This document shows positions 48,457-56,981 of a stretch of DNA of 64,000 nucleotides, one piece after another; the stretch's first letter is position 1, and each line of letters starts with the position of its first letter. A program made the translations under genes and the position numbers. Source of the DNA: Thioalbus denitrificans (GTDB lineage: Bacteria; Pseudomonadota; Gammaproteobacteria; DSM-26407); NCBI RefSeq assembly GCF_003337735.1, contig NZ_QPJY01000008.1:104178-168177 (forward strand). Direction: 5' to 3'. A model generated the notes under the pieces. The model made no database searches and was not told the DNA's origin. It saw only the letters and a list, made by a program, of their open reading frames with translations.

Positions 48457-51400
48457 TCAGGGGCCGTTGCCCGGCGCCGGCCCGGGCGCGGGGCGCGGGG
48501 TCAGCCGCCATTCCGCGTCCCCCAGCGCCACCAGGCAGAGCGCCATCAGGTAGCCCCTGGCCAGCATCCGGCGGCGCACCCGGCGCATGATGGCGCCGAA
48601 ATCGACCGTCTCGTCCGCCACCGCCAGCAGCTGCGCCACCAGCTCCCGGGCCACCGGCGCCGCGTGGCGGCCGAGCACCTGGGCCAGGGTGCCGACGACG
48701 ATGGAGGAGTGCAGCTGCTGGAAGCTCCGCGCCAGCTGCACGTAGCCCACCTCGGTCCGGGCGCCGGTGCGGCAGCCGAGCAGCAGCACGATGGGGCCCG
48801 GCTCCATCCCCCGCGGGTTGACGTAGTAGGCGTCCAGCTGGCCGCGGCTCAGGTGGCCCCTGGCGGGCGGCAGCTGCGCGTCGCCGATCTCGAGGAAGTC
48901 CAGCCCCGCCTCGGCATCGTGGTGCGGGAGCATCACCAGCAGCGGGCGGTAACGGGCCTCCAGGGCGTCCAGCCACTGGTCCCAGTCGTCCGCGAGGCCG
49001 GGCGCCGCGAACTGCGCCCGCAGCGCCTCCAGGGTCGACTGGCGCTCCTCCGCCGGCACGTAGTGGCTGCTGGCGAACGCCACATCGTCGATGACGGGCA
49101 GCCGGCGGCGCGCCGCCGTGGGCGCCGAGGGGTGCGCCGCGCTCCCGGCCTCCGCGCCCGCCGCCGGGTCGCGGCGCTCGATGATCTTCTGCAGCGACCA
49201 GAAGCCGAGCGGGCAGATGGTCGGCATCCAGCGCAGCTGTCGCGGGCTGGGCGCCGTCCGGCTGCAGGCGGGGCATGCGGGGGCGTCGGACTGCAGTGCC
49301 TCCAGCCAGCCGTCGCAGAGGGTGGCGTCGTCGGCGGGGTAGCCGCGATCGTAGACGAACTCCAGCGGCACGTAGCCGCCGGGCTCCAGGTTCAGCAGCT
49401 GGATGCGCTCGCCGGGGTCCCGGCAGGGACCGGCGCGCAGCTGCTTGTGGATGGCGCTGCCGTGGCGGGCCATGTCCCGCAGCAGCCGGAGCACCTCCGG
49501 GTCGGCGGCATCCAGCAGGGCCCCGTCCGCCCCGGCGCCCTGCGCGGCGCGGCGGCGCACCAGCGATTTCTGGGTGGTGAACAGGTCCTGGTTGAGCCAC
49601 TCCAGCGCGGCCTCGGTGCCCTCCAGATCGCAGCGGCCGGCCCCCGTGCCGCCGAACATCCACAGGGTGGCCGTCGGCCCCGGCCGGGCGTCCGGTGGCG
49701 CGGCATCCTCGCGCCCGGCGACAGCGCAGGTGTCGTAGGGAATGCGGTCGGGCAGCTCGATCACCTCCCGCAGGCTGGCCTGGACCCGCACCCGCACCTC
49801 GTCGCCGGGCTGCTCCGGCTCGCCGGGCGCCCGGACCCCGGCGCTCACCTGCACCACCTCGAAGGCCCGGCCGCGGTAGCGGAACAGGACCAGCGCGCTG
49901 ACCTGGCGTTCGCCTTCGGGGACGTGGATTCTCAGGTCGCAGTCGGCGGTGCGCGCCGTGCGCTCCTCGGGCAGCCGCAGCGGCTGGCGGTCGTGCTGGT
50001 CGCCCCAGCAGAGCTCCACCTCCAGGGGCAGGCCGCCGGCCGGGATGGCCACGTGGGGGATATGCCGGTCGGCCACCGCCGCCCGCTCCCGCTCCGGCAG
50101 ACCGATCCAGCAGCGGATCACGGTCTCGGCCCCGGCCACGAAGGTGTTCCGGCGCCGCCCCTCGTGGCGGAGCTGGGCATGGACGCGGCGCCGGTCCTCG
50201 GGCCCCGGCACCGGCGGCCCGGTATCGTCCGGCCCCGGGCCCGCGGCGGTCGGCGCGGTCGGCGCGGCCGGCGCGGCCGCGGCGGGTGCGGCGGGTGCGG
50301 CGGTGGTGTGGACGTCCAGCTCGTCGGCGGCGCCCGTGGCCGGTTCATCGGCCGTCAGCGGCGCCTCTTCGTCGCCCGGGCGGCCGGGCGCGGACGGCGC
50401 CCTGGCCGCGGCCAGGGGCCGGTCGTCGATGAGCGGCCCGCGGCCGATGGCCGGCGCCCCGGCGGATCCCGCGCCGGCGCCGCGATAAGGCGACCCGCCG
50501 CGGCCCGCAAGGTGGTCGCCGGCGCGGCCCAGCAGCCCCAGGATGCGCAGCCGCTCCGCGACGGGACGGGGCTCCTCCAGCAGCCCGGCCAGCTCGCGAA
50601 CCGCCTGCCCGGCACCCCCGCGGGCGATGACCCAGGCCAGCTGGTCGTCGTCCAGGAGCGGCTGGTCCGCGCCGAGCTGCTGCCGCGCGAGCGCCGCCGC
50701 CGGCCAGTCATCGCTGCGCGGCAGGCAGCTGACCACGTCCACCACCTGGTTGCCGGGAGGCGGTTCGATGATCGCCCCGGCATGGCCGGCGCGGGCGGAC
50801 CCGGCGCGCCGGTTGCCGGCGGCCACCAGCCCGGTCACCAGGCCGGCGACCCGTTCGGCGGGCAGCCCGCACAGCAGCTCCCGCTCCTCCGCCGACAGCC
50901 CGCCCGCGAACAGCCGCTCCGGCAACTGGCCGGCGAGCGCCACGGCCGCCTCCGCCGAAGCGTCTCCGGGCGACACCCCGATGTCGGGCGGGAGAGTCAG
51001 CGCCGGGGCCTCGCCCTCGGCATCGGCGATGCCGGTGGCGGCCCAGGCGGTCAGCCGGACCAGCCGCGCCCGGTCGGACTCGCCGGGCTCCGCCAGCATC
51101 GCCAGCAGGTGATCGCCCAGCGCCCCCGGAACCGGCCGGATGGCCGCGATGGCATCGTAGGCGGTCCACGGGCTGCCATGGAACAGCTCCGGCTCCGGCG
51201 CCCGCCCCACCAGGAACTCATCCAGCGGCCCGTAGTCACCCAGCCGGGCGCGCACCAGCGCGTGCCAGAAGCGGGTGGTGGCGGAGGCGTCCGGCAGCGG
51301 CGCCGGGACCTGGTCGGCTTCGTTCAGCACCTCTTCCACCGGCATGGCGGCGAGCAGGGCGAACGCCTCCTCGTCGCCGGCCCCGGCCCGCGCCAGCAGG

Positions 51401-51732
51401 GTGCCTATCTGGGACGGATCGCCGACCGCCGCCAGCGCGCGGACCAGGGTGTCGTGGTCCGCATCGCCCGGGTCCCCGGCCAGCCGGCGCAGGTGCTCGC
51501 GCACCGACCGCAGCGGCACCCGGACCGCCAGGGCCAGCGCCGCGCCCCGCAACCGGGCCGGCCCGTCGCCGATGAGCTGTCCCAGCAGGCCGGCGACATG
51601 CCGCCAGGCGCCCTCCGCGAGGGGGAAGCGGCATGCGGCGTCCAGCGCCGCCAGGCGCACCGCGGGGTCGTCGGCCCCCTCAGCGAGGGCGAGCAGCGGG
51701 GAGATGACACGGGTTTCGACCGGCTCGGTCAT
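48457..51732 (-). CDS. CHAT-domain (caspase-like) protein with HEAT-like N terminus
   Basis: A 1091-residue protein in three parts. Residues about 1-470 are Ala/Leu-rich helical repeats (HEAT/armadillo-like). A Pro/Ala linker (about 475-525) follows, then a beta-rich part (about 540-680). From about 690 a CHAT protease domain follows. It has CPAC with CPLGFWSLQKIIER (zinc-knuckle-like and typical of CHAT), the catalytic His in MLPHHDAE (H937/H938) and the catalytic Cys in LLLGCRTG (C987), 49-50 residues apart as in this clan. CHAT proteases act in cell death (separase/caspase clan). No membrane segment. GGAGGA precedes the ATG. Lies 39 bases after the patatin gene. The substrate is unknown; the partner genes are candidates. 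Confidence 0.83.
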   Translation of the reverse strand: MTEPVETRVISPLLALAEGADDPAVRLAALDAACRFPLAEGAWRHVAGLLGQLIGDGPARLRGAALALAVRVPLRSVREHLRRLAGDPGDADHDTLVRALAAVGDPSQIGTLLARAGAGDEEAFALLAAMPVEEVLNEADQVPAPLPDASATTRFWHALVRARLGDYGPLDEFLVGRAPEPELFHGSPWTAYDAIAAIRPVPGALGDHLLAMLAEPGESDRARLVRLTAWAATGIADAEGEAPALTLPPDIGVSPGDASAEAAVALAGQLPERLFAGGLSAEERELLCGLPAERVAGLVTGLVAAGNRRAGSARAGHAGAIIEPPPGNQVVDVVSCLPRSDDWPAAALARQQLGADQPLLDDDQLAWVIARGGAGQAVRELAGLLEEPRPVAERLRILGLLGRAGDHLAGRGGSPYRGAGAGSAGAPAIGRGPLIDDRPLAAARAPSAPGRPGDEEAPLTADEPATGAADELDVHTTAAPAAPAAAAPAAPTAPTAAGPGPDDTGPPVPGPEDRRRVHAQLRHEGRRRNTFVAGAETVIRCWIGLPERERAAVADRHIPHVAIPAGGLPLEVELCWGDQHDRQPLRLPEERTARTADCDLRIHVPEGERQVSALVLFRYRGRAFEVVQVSAGVRAPGEPEQPGDEVRVRVQASLREVIELPDRIPYDTCAVAGREDAAPPDARPGPTATLWMFGGTGAGRCDLEGTEAALEWLNQDLFTTQKSLVRRRAAQGAGADGALLDAADPEVLRLLRDMARHGSAIHKQLRAGPCRDPGERIQLLNLEPGGYVPLEFVYDRGYPADDATLCDGWLEALQSDAPACPACSRTAPSPRQLRWMPTICPLGFWSLQKIIERRDPAAGAEAGSAAHPSAPTAARRRLPVIDDVAFASSHYVPAEERQSTLEALRAQFAAPGLADDWDQWLDALEARYRPLLVMLPHHDAEAGLDFLEIGDAQLPPARGHLSRGQLDAYYVNPRGMEPGPIVLLLGCRTGARTEVGYVQLARSFQQLHSSIVVGTLAQVLGRHAAPVARELVAQLLAVADETVDFGAIMRRVRRRMLARGYLMALCLVALGDAEWRLTPRPAPGPAPGNGP

Positions 51733-51771
51733 GGGCGCTTCCTCCGTGAACAGCGCGGGCGGCGGACCCGG

Positions 51772-52779
51772 TCAGGCGGACAGCAGCGCCGGCGTGTAGG
51801 TCTGCAGCCGATGCCCGAGCAGCGCCCCGCCGTGCCGGGCGAGCACCTTCATCTCCGCGTCGCCGAGGCGCTTCAGGTTGGTCCGGATGGCCGACGCGAA
51901 GGCCGCATCGCCGTCCAGCGCCTGGCCCTCCTCGCTGTCGATGGAGAACCACACCGGCTTGGCGCCGCCGCTGCTGGCGTTGAGCTCCAGGCGCTGGAAC
52001 TGCAGCCCGCGCACCTGCTCCATGAGGATGTCGATGGACGCCTTCAGGACCACGGCGCCGGATTCGGTCGGATTCTCGTCCACCGCGAAGGGCTTGCCGG
52101 CGTCGCTGACGATCAGGTAGTCCAGCGCGTTGCGGCGCCGGAACAGCGGGTTCACTCCCAGGTTGTCGTACACGCCGCCGTCGGTCAGGGTGACGTAATC
52201 GACTCCGGCGCCCGGATAGTCGGCGTGGTCGACGCGCAGCGGCGGAAACACCGGCGGAAAGGCCGACGAGGCGGCCACCGCCCTGCTGACCGGGAATTCC
52301 GGCGCCGGCACCGCGCCCAGCTCCCACTCCCCCATCTCCGCCGGCCCGCCTCCGCCGGTGACGAAGAAGAACATGTTGCCGGTGGCCAGGTTGGTGGCGT
52401 TGAGATACAGGCGCGGCCCGCCCTGCAGGGACCCCAGTTTGCGGCCGCCGAACAGGTCGCGGTCGTAGGTGGCGCCGAGCTTGTCCAGCCGGGTGTGAAA
52501 CGGGTCGAGCACGCCGCCGATTACCGACGACACCGCGATGGAGGTCGTGCGCAGGTAGCTGTCCAGCGCGTCGAGCGCCCCGTCGTCGCCCCAGCGGCTG
52601 GCCAGGAAGGCGCCGGCGATGCTGCCGCCGCTGACGCAGCTGATCACGTCCAGCTTCCACAGCAGGCCCAGTTCCCTGAGCCTGCGGAACACCCCCAGGT
52701 GAAAGGCCGCGGCGCGAAAGCCGCCGCCCGAGAGCGCAAGCCCGACCCGCTTTTCGGCACCGTCGATCCTGACCGTCAT
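51772..52779 (-). CDS. Patatin-like phospholipase (first gene of patatin-CHAT-MBL operon)
   Basis: A 335-residue soluble lipid acyl hydrolase. The oxyanion loop is LSGGGFRAAAFHLG (about 16-29), the nucleophile Ser50 in CVSGGSIAG (a GxSxG variant with Cys first) and the catalytic Asp200 in TDGGVYDNLG. No signal peptide, so it would attack the inner leaflet. Patatins are effectors in several phage-defence systems, where activation lyses membranes. GGGAGG gives a good ribosome site at 52779. Its own activity must be kept in check; the CHAT and MBL partners could do so. Confidence 0.87.
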   Translation of the reverse strand: MTVRIDGAEKRVGLALSGGGFRAAAFHLGVFRRLRELGLLWKLDVISCVSGGSIAGAFLASRWGDDGALDALDSYLRTTSIAVSSVIGGVLDPFHTRLDKLGATYDRDLFGGRKLGSLQGGPRLYLNATNLATGNMFFFVTGGGGPAEMGEWELGAVPAPEFPVSRAVAASSAFPPVFPPLRVDHADYPGAGVDYVTLTDGGVYDNLGVNPLFRRRNALDYLIVSDAGKPFAVDENPTESGAVVLKASIDILMEQVRGLQFQRLELNASSGGAKPVWFSIDSEEGQALDGDAAFASAIRTNLKRLGDAEMKVLARHGGALLGHRLQTYTPALLSA

Positions 52780-53136
52780 GTCGCCTCCCTGTTCCCACGT
52801 TGTGTGCCGGCTCCGCCGGTGCGGCCGCGCGGGGCGGACAACGTGCTGCCGCGGCCCTAGCAGCCTGTCGGACTTGAGGCTGCTAGGCGAAGTATGGACC
52901 GTGATCGGCCCTGTTGCCCGCTCCCCGGTGTCTGCGGCGCGCTTGCCGCGATCGGGGTTTGCGTCGCTGGGCCGACAGTCGCGTGCCCGCCGGCAGCGCC
53001 GGCACAATCACCTCATCCGGATACCTGCTTCAGGCGGTCCCCACCGGTCCGTGCCGCAAGCGCGGGAGTCGCGCCATTGTCACCGCCCCCATCGGATCCC
53101 GCTGGCCCGGCTGACGGACCCGCCTGCAGACCGGCG
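52780..53136. other. Gap upstream of patatin operon, with hairpin
   Basis: 357 bases without a gene. At 52856-52887 CCTAGCAGCCT pairs perfectly (11 bp) with its complement across a 10-base loop, a likely end for the CPBP gene or an operator for the patatin operon. No other structure seen. Confidence 0.6.
52856..52887. terminator. 11-bp hairpin between CPBP gene and patatin operon
   Basis: CCTAGCAGCCT and AGGCTGCTAGG. It is 250 bases past the CPBP stop, so a regulatory role for the patatin promoter (about 80 bases away) is equally possible. Confidence 0.45.
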
Positions 53137-53988
53137 TCAGCCTTCGCCGGCGTCCCCCCGGCCGGCTCGGGGAATGACCCCGGTCACGGCGCCTTCCCGG
53201 GTGAACAGGGTTTTCCGGTTGAGCCAGGTCACCAGGACGGCGACGGCCGCGAACAGCGCCGAGTCGTAGGGCTGCGCGTCGGGCCAGATCGGGTTGTTGA
53301 GCTGAAAATGGAACAGGGCGGGGAGAAGAATGCTGCCGCGGGACTGGTTGAACAGGGGAGTGAGTATCACGCTGACGGCCACCGAGCCGGCAAAGAACGG
53401 GGCGAACGACCAGGCGCCCTGGGGTGTGCCGCTCAGCAGGAACGCGGGGAGGTGCCAGAAGCCCCAGACGACGCCGAGAACCAGCCCGGCCCAGATGGGC
53501 GCCAGCCGCCGCTGCAGCAGGGGAAGGGCCAGGCCCCGCCAGCCGAGCTCCTCCACCGGCCCCTTGATGGCGGTGAGCGCCAGCGCCGTCAGCAGCGCCG
53601 GCAGCGAGTGGAAGGGAAACGGCTCCGTGAAGAAATCGCCCTTCAGCGCGGCGCCGCCGAAAAACACCAGGGGGATGCCGAGAACCAGGAACCCGTACCA
53701 GGCCGGGGCGCAGCGCCAGAGCAGCAGCCGGCCCAGGTAGCGGCGCAGGCCCCCGGCGCCGTCGCCGCGGGCGATGACGGCGGCCGCGGCGATGGCGGGC
53801 GCGTAGACGGCGAGGAAGAAGAGCGGATGCCGCCCGGTCAGCTCGCCGAACAGCGCGGTCATGGGCTCGGGCAGGAGGATGAACAGGGCGAGGATTCCCC
53901 ACGCCAGGCCGAAGGTGATGAGCAGGAACGGGAGAAGCGCGCCGAACGCCACCGGGTCGCGCCCCGCACCTGACGAGTCCGTGGTCAT
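53137..53988 (-). CDS. CPBP-family intramembrane metalloprotease (Abi family)
   Basis: A 283-residue membrane protein with about eight spans. The CPBP motifs are EELGWRG (E146, E147, R151), FWHLPAF (H179) and ALFHFQLN. Members process prenylated proteins, bacteriocins or anti-sigma factors. GGAGGA precedes the ATG at 53988. It lies upstream of the patatin operon on the same strand, but a 357-base gap with a hairpin makes cotranscription doubtful. Confidence 0.85.
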   Translation of the reverse strand: MTTDSSGAGRDPVAFGALLPFLLITFGLAWGILALFILLPEPMTALFGELTGRHPLFFLAVYAPAIAAAAVIARGDGAGGLRRYLGRLLLWRCAPAWYGFLVLGIPLVFFGGAALKGDFFTEPFPFHSLPALLTALALTAIKGPVEELGWRGLALPLLQRRLAPIWAGLVLGVVWGFWHLPAFLLSGTPQGAWSFAPFFAGSVAVSVILTPLFNQSRGSILLPALFHFQLNNPIWPDAQPYDSALFAAVAVLVTWLNRKTLFTREGAVTGVIPRAGRGDAGEG

Positions 53989-54174
53989 CGGGGTCCTCCG
54001 CGGGTGGAGTAGAGAGGCTCGCGACGGCTGGGGGTTGGTTGTCAGCCGGACCCGGTGCGCCGTCGCTTCATACCGATTCTCCCCGTTCCGGGAAACATCG
54101 TCCAGCGTCCGCGCGGATGCGCCTGCGCCGGAGTTCAGCGGAACGGACCGGCCTCTCCGCCGCCCCGGCCTGCC

Positions 54175-54297
54175 CGCCATTCCGCGATGTCTGCTCCATG
54201 AAGACCGTCATCAGCCGGGAGCCCACGCCCCTGCCGTGATACCCGGCAGCACGAACATGCGCTCCATCTCGCAGATGCCCTCGCCCAGGTGACCTGC
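54175..54297 (-). pseudogene. Frameshifted fragment of a GNAT acetyltransferase
   Basis: On the minus strand GICEMERMFVLPG is read in one frame and then YHGRGVGSRLMTVFMEQ in another, together the GNAT acetyl-CoA loop (strand beta-4 plus RxxGxG). The shift falls at about 54241. N-terminal and C-terminal parts of the domain are not found. It lies downstream of the ABM-domain gene. Confidence 0.6.
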
Positions 54298-54323
54298 CCC
54301 CTTATCATCACTGTGAAAACCGG

Positions 54324-54617
54324 TCATGTGGCGAGATGATATTCGCGTCCCACCTGTGCCACCTGAACGGTATAGGACTGGTACCACCGCTCGCGTCCTG
54401 CCTGTTGGGCCAGGAGATGCTCGGGATGGTCCTTCCAGGCGCGAATGTTCTCCTCACTCGGCCAGTACGAAAGCGAGACTTCATTGACGCCTTCGGTTAC
54501 GGAATGGAATTCGATGCAGCCGAACTGATCGATGGCCAACTCACGCATTCGCTTCGCCACCGCCGAGTACTCGGCATCCAGCTTGCGTACCGTGGCCCGG
54601 AATATCACGACGTACAC
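54324..54617 (-). CDS. Antibiotic-biosynthesis-monooxygenase (ABM) domain protein
   Basis: A 97-residue dimeric alpha-beta barrel-type protein. FRATVRKLDAEYSAVAKRMRELA and SLSYWPSEENIRAWKDHPEHLLAQ match the ABM/YgiN-like family, which includes quinol monooxygenases and haem-degrading enzymes. No catalytic residue is conserved across the family, so the reaction is open. The start is a GTG with AGGAGG six bases upstream. Confidence 0.82.
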   Translation of the reverse strand: MYVVIFRATVRKLDAEYSAVAKRMRELAIDQFGCIEFHSVTEGVNEVSLSYWPSEENIRAWKDHPEHLLAQQAGRERWYQSYTVQVAQVGREYHLAT

Positions 54618-54705
54618 GCCGTTGCCTCCTGTAAAAAATACTTGTTGAAAAAATGTCTACCTGAATAAGGTCGCTAATAATGCCGGCCGGATGAGCATCA
54701 GATCC

Positions 54706-55059
54706 CTATTCATTCACAAGCACCCGATCGCCGTGCGCCATCGGCACAGACACAACGATGAATTCAAGATCTTCCGGGCCGTCGTTTGCCAGCCTATGCG
54801 CCAGGCCCACCGGAACGTGCAGCCCCTGGCCGGAAACCAACCGCGTAACATCACCATCGACCTCCAGGCTGGCGACTCCAGAGAGCACATAGAAGAACTG
54901 CCGGGCCTGCTGATGATAGTGCCTGACCTCGGCACCGCCGGCTGGTACGCGCTCCTGGATGATGCTGAGCTCCGGCGATTTGACCAGATGCCAGCCATCG
55001 CACTTCCCGCCCCAGGTATAGTGCTCCGCGTTATCCCTGCTGATTGCGCTGTCTGTCAT
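54706..55059 (-). CDS. Cupin-domain protein
   Basis: A 117-residue single-domain cupin. Motif 1 is EVRHYHQQARQFFYVLSG (metal His at about 47 and 49) and motif 2 is HVPVGLAHRLAN (His at about 88). The barrel could bind a small ligand or metal. No further partner domain. It follows the ABM gene on the same strand with 88 bases between, in a region of moderate GC. Confidence 0.83.
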   Translation of the reverse strand: MTDSAISRDNAEHYTWGGKCDGWHLVKSPELSIIQERVPAGGAEVRHYHQQARQFFYVLSGVASLEVDGDVTRLVSGQGLHVPVGLAHRLANDGPEDLEFIVVSVPMAHGDRVLVNE

Positions 55060-55149
55060 ATTGGGCTCCTATTCTCGCCCGACCAATGCTCCGCGCAACC
55101 GGGCGGCAATCGTGCACAGTGGCATTGCCAACCCGAATTGATGCGGCGA

Positions 55150-55914
55150 TCATGGATTTCCATGATCCAGCTTCCTTGCGATATAGACACCGTAACTGTA
55201 ATGCGCCTTGTACTTCTCATAGAGCTCGATTTCCCGGTTTTCCGCATCAACGATTGCACGCGCTTCCTCGCTATTTCCGTTTCGGTCGAGAAAATCCTCG
55301 AAGCGCGCCTGCATCGGCCGATAATAATTATCCAGCCAGCAATGCTCGGGCAACACAAAATACCCTAGCGGAGAATAGCCGCTCTTCTCCAGGACACCTA
55401 TCTTTGAAGAAGGCATATCGATTTCCGGATATTCGCCCTCCCAATATTTCTGCAGCTCCGAAGGACGGGAGGCTGTAATCCAGGTTATTTCCGAAACGAT
55501 CAGCATACCGCCAGGCTTCAGGTACCGGTACCAGTCTGTCACGCCCTTTTCAAAGCCGATATTGTATATCGCGCCTTCAGACCAGATGACATCGAATTCC
55601 CCGTTTTCAAACGGCAGCTTGTCCATTGAACAGCAAAGGGGGGTTATTTTCCCGGAGAGCCCCTGGCTTTCAGCCCTGCGTTCCAGTACTTCGAGAAACT
55701 CCTGAAGGAAATCCACCGCTGTGATCCGGGCGTTCAACAGACGGGCGAGCAGCAGGGTGGAAGCCCCCGTGCCGCAGCCTATATCGGCAATTTTCAAAGG
55801 CGTAGTGCGGTCTATCCCAGCCAGGCTGAGAGCTTTCTCGGTCTCTTCATCCCCGCCCGGTCCCTGCCGGTCGGCATTCTTATGAAGGTCGATCAGGAGT
55901 TGATACGCTTCCAC
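55150..55914 (-). CDS. Class I SAM-dependent methyltransferase
   Basis: A 254-residue methyltransferase. Motif I IADIGCGTGAST (about 43-54), motif II-like VDFLQEF, the acidic LPFENGEFDVIWSEGAIYNIGF and the post-motif LKPGGMLIVSE are present. The N-terminal helix and C-terminal cap (after about 165) are typical of small-molecule methyltransferases. No substrate. Upstream gap to the second methyltransferase is 164 bases. Confidence 0.87.
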   Translation of the reverse strand: MEAYQLLIDLHKNADRQGPGGDEETEKALSLAGIDRTTPLKIADIGCGTGASTLLLARLLNARITAVDFLQEFLEVLERRAESQGLSGKITPLCCSMDKLPFENGEFDVIWSEGAIYNIGFEKGVTDWYRYLKPGGMLIVSEITWITASRPSELQKYWEGEYPEIDMPSSKIGVLEKSGYSPLGYFVLPEHCWLDNYYRPMQARFEDFLDRNGNSEEARAIVDAENREIELYEKYKAHYSYGVYIARKLDHGNP

Positions 55915-56078
55915 TGTTCAATCCTTTTCTGCTTGTAGCTGTAAGGCCCAAGCTCAGCCGCGTTTGACGCAACGGGCGCTTTGCGGAAACAGAGCGGCTG
56001 GCTGGTCAATCGGGTCCGGTTGACCGCAGGATCAGGCCAAGGCGGTAATTCAGTGCACAAACTACCCGTCTTCGCGCT

Positions 56079-56825
56079 TCACCGCAGCATCAGTGCGAAC
56101 ACACCCCAGCCCATGTATTCACGCGTGTAAGCGGCGTAGCGTTCGGGTTCCGAGTTCAGTCTGGCTCGAACATCATTCGCCAACTCGTCGTCGGGATTGG
56201 CTTCAAGCCATCGGCGCATGGTGAGCCATTTGGCCGCCTCGTATCTGTCCCAGCCGTCTTGGTCAGCCAGAACCATTTCAACCACGTCATAGCCAAGGTG
56301 GCCGAAAGACGCGATAAGTTCTGGAAGCATGAGAAAGTCAGAAACTGAGTTGGCAAAACACCCCTTGGCAACATCTTCCGTCGGCGGTAACTGCCGCCAA
56401 TAGGGCTCGCCGATGAGGATAATCCCACCAGGACGCAGGCTACGCGCCAGAAGCTCGATAGTGCCGGCGACTCCCCCGGCGATCCAAGTGGCCCCGACAC
56501 AGGTTGCCACACCGACCTTCTCGTCAGTGACATAGCCCGCAGCATCGCCATGAATGAACCTGACTTGATCAACGACACCGAGTTCTACAGCACGGAGTTT
56601 CGCTTGTTCGGTGAACAACTGGCTCATGTCGATGCCGGTGCCGATGATGCCGTGATCCCGTGCCCAGGTGCACAACATCTCCCCCGAACCGCTGCCGAGG
56701 TCGAGAACCCGAGTCCCCGATTCCAGACGCAGCGCCGAGCCGAGAATGGCTAGGTTTTCGGGTGTGAACGGGTTGTGGATGCGGTGAGCGCTTTCAGTGA
56801 TGTTGAATATTCGTGGAATGTCCAT
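56079..56825 (-). CDS. SAM-dependent methyltransferase
   Basis: A 248-residue class I methyltransferase. Motif I is VLDLGSGSGEML (about 40-51), TGIDMSQLF follows, and the loop LRPGGIILIGEPYWRQLP is at about 131-148. The motif set resembles cyclopropane-fatty-acid/ubiquinone-type small-molecule methyltransferases; the substrate is unknown. It begins MDIPRIFNITESAHRIHNP. It adjoins the cassette-like region on its upstream side, with an IS end at 56888-56957 beyond it. Confidence 0.85.
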   Translation of the reverse strand: MDIPRIFNITESAHRIHNPFTPENLAILGSALRLESGTRVLDLGSGSGEMLCTWARDHGIIGTGIDMSQLFTEQAKLRAVELGVVDQVRFIHGDAAGYVTDEKVGVATCVGATWIAGGVAGTIELLARSLRPGGIILIGEPYWRQLPPTEDVAKGCFANSVSDFLMLPELIASFGHLGYDVVEMVLADQDGWDRYEAAKWLTMRRWLEANPDDELANDVRARLNSEPERYAAYTREYMGWGVFALMLR

Positions 56826-56887
56826 CCTGAAACAGTTCCTTGCGGTGGGGAATGGATTTGGTCAGGACCTTACGCCAGCCACTCTTC

Positions 56888-56957
56888 ATTACACACATTT
56901 CCGGGCACCAAGTGCGCCCCGGATTTCCAATGCGTGAAACGACTGCTGCAGACACAC
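56888..56957. mobile_element. Solo end of an IS4-family element
   Basis: About 70 bases, starting ATTACACACATTTCCGGGCA, match the left end of the complete IS at 62337 (about 85% identical) and carry the 3' end of its transposase. No further IS sequence follows. It shares CACCAAGTGCGCCCC with the copy at 57954, not with the complete IS, so the two short copies come from one variant. Confidence 0.75.
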
Positions 56958-56981
56958 ACGAACTGCAACTGTGAGTTTGCA

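Noticed and set aside
47152..52779. CBASS system based on the patatin effector
   Set aside because: There is no CD-NTase (cyclase) and no Cap2/Cap3 gene next to it; the partners are CHAT and MBL proteins.
53137..53988. CPBP protease as fourth member of the patatin operon
   Set aside because: A 357-base gap with a perfect 11-bp hairpin separates it. It stays a possible but unsupported partner.
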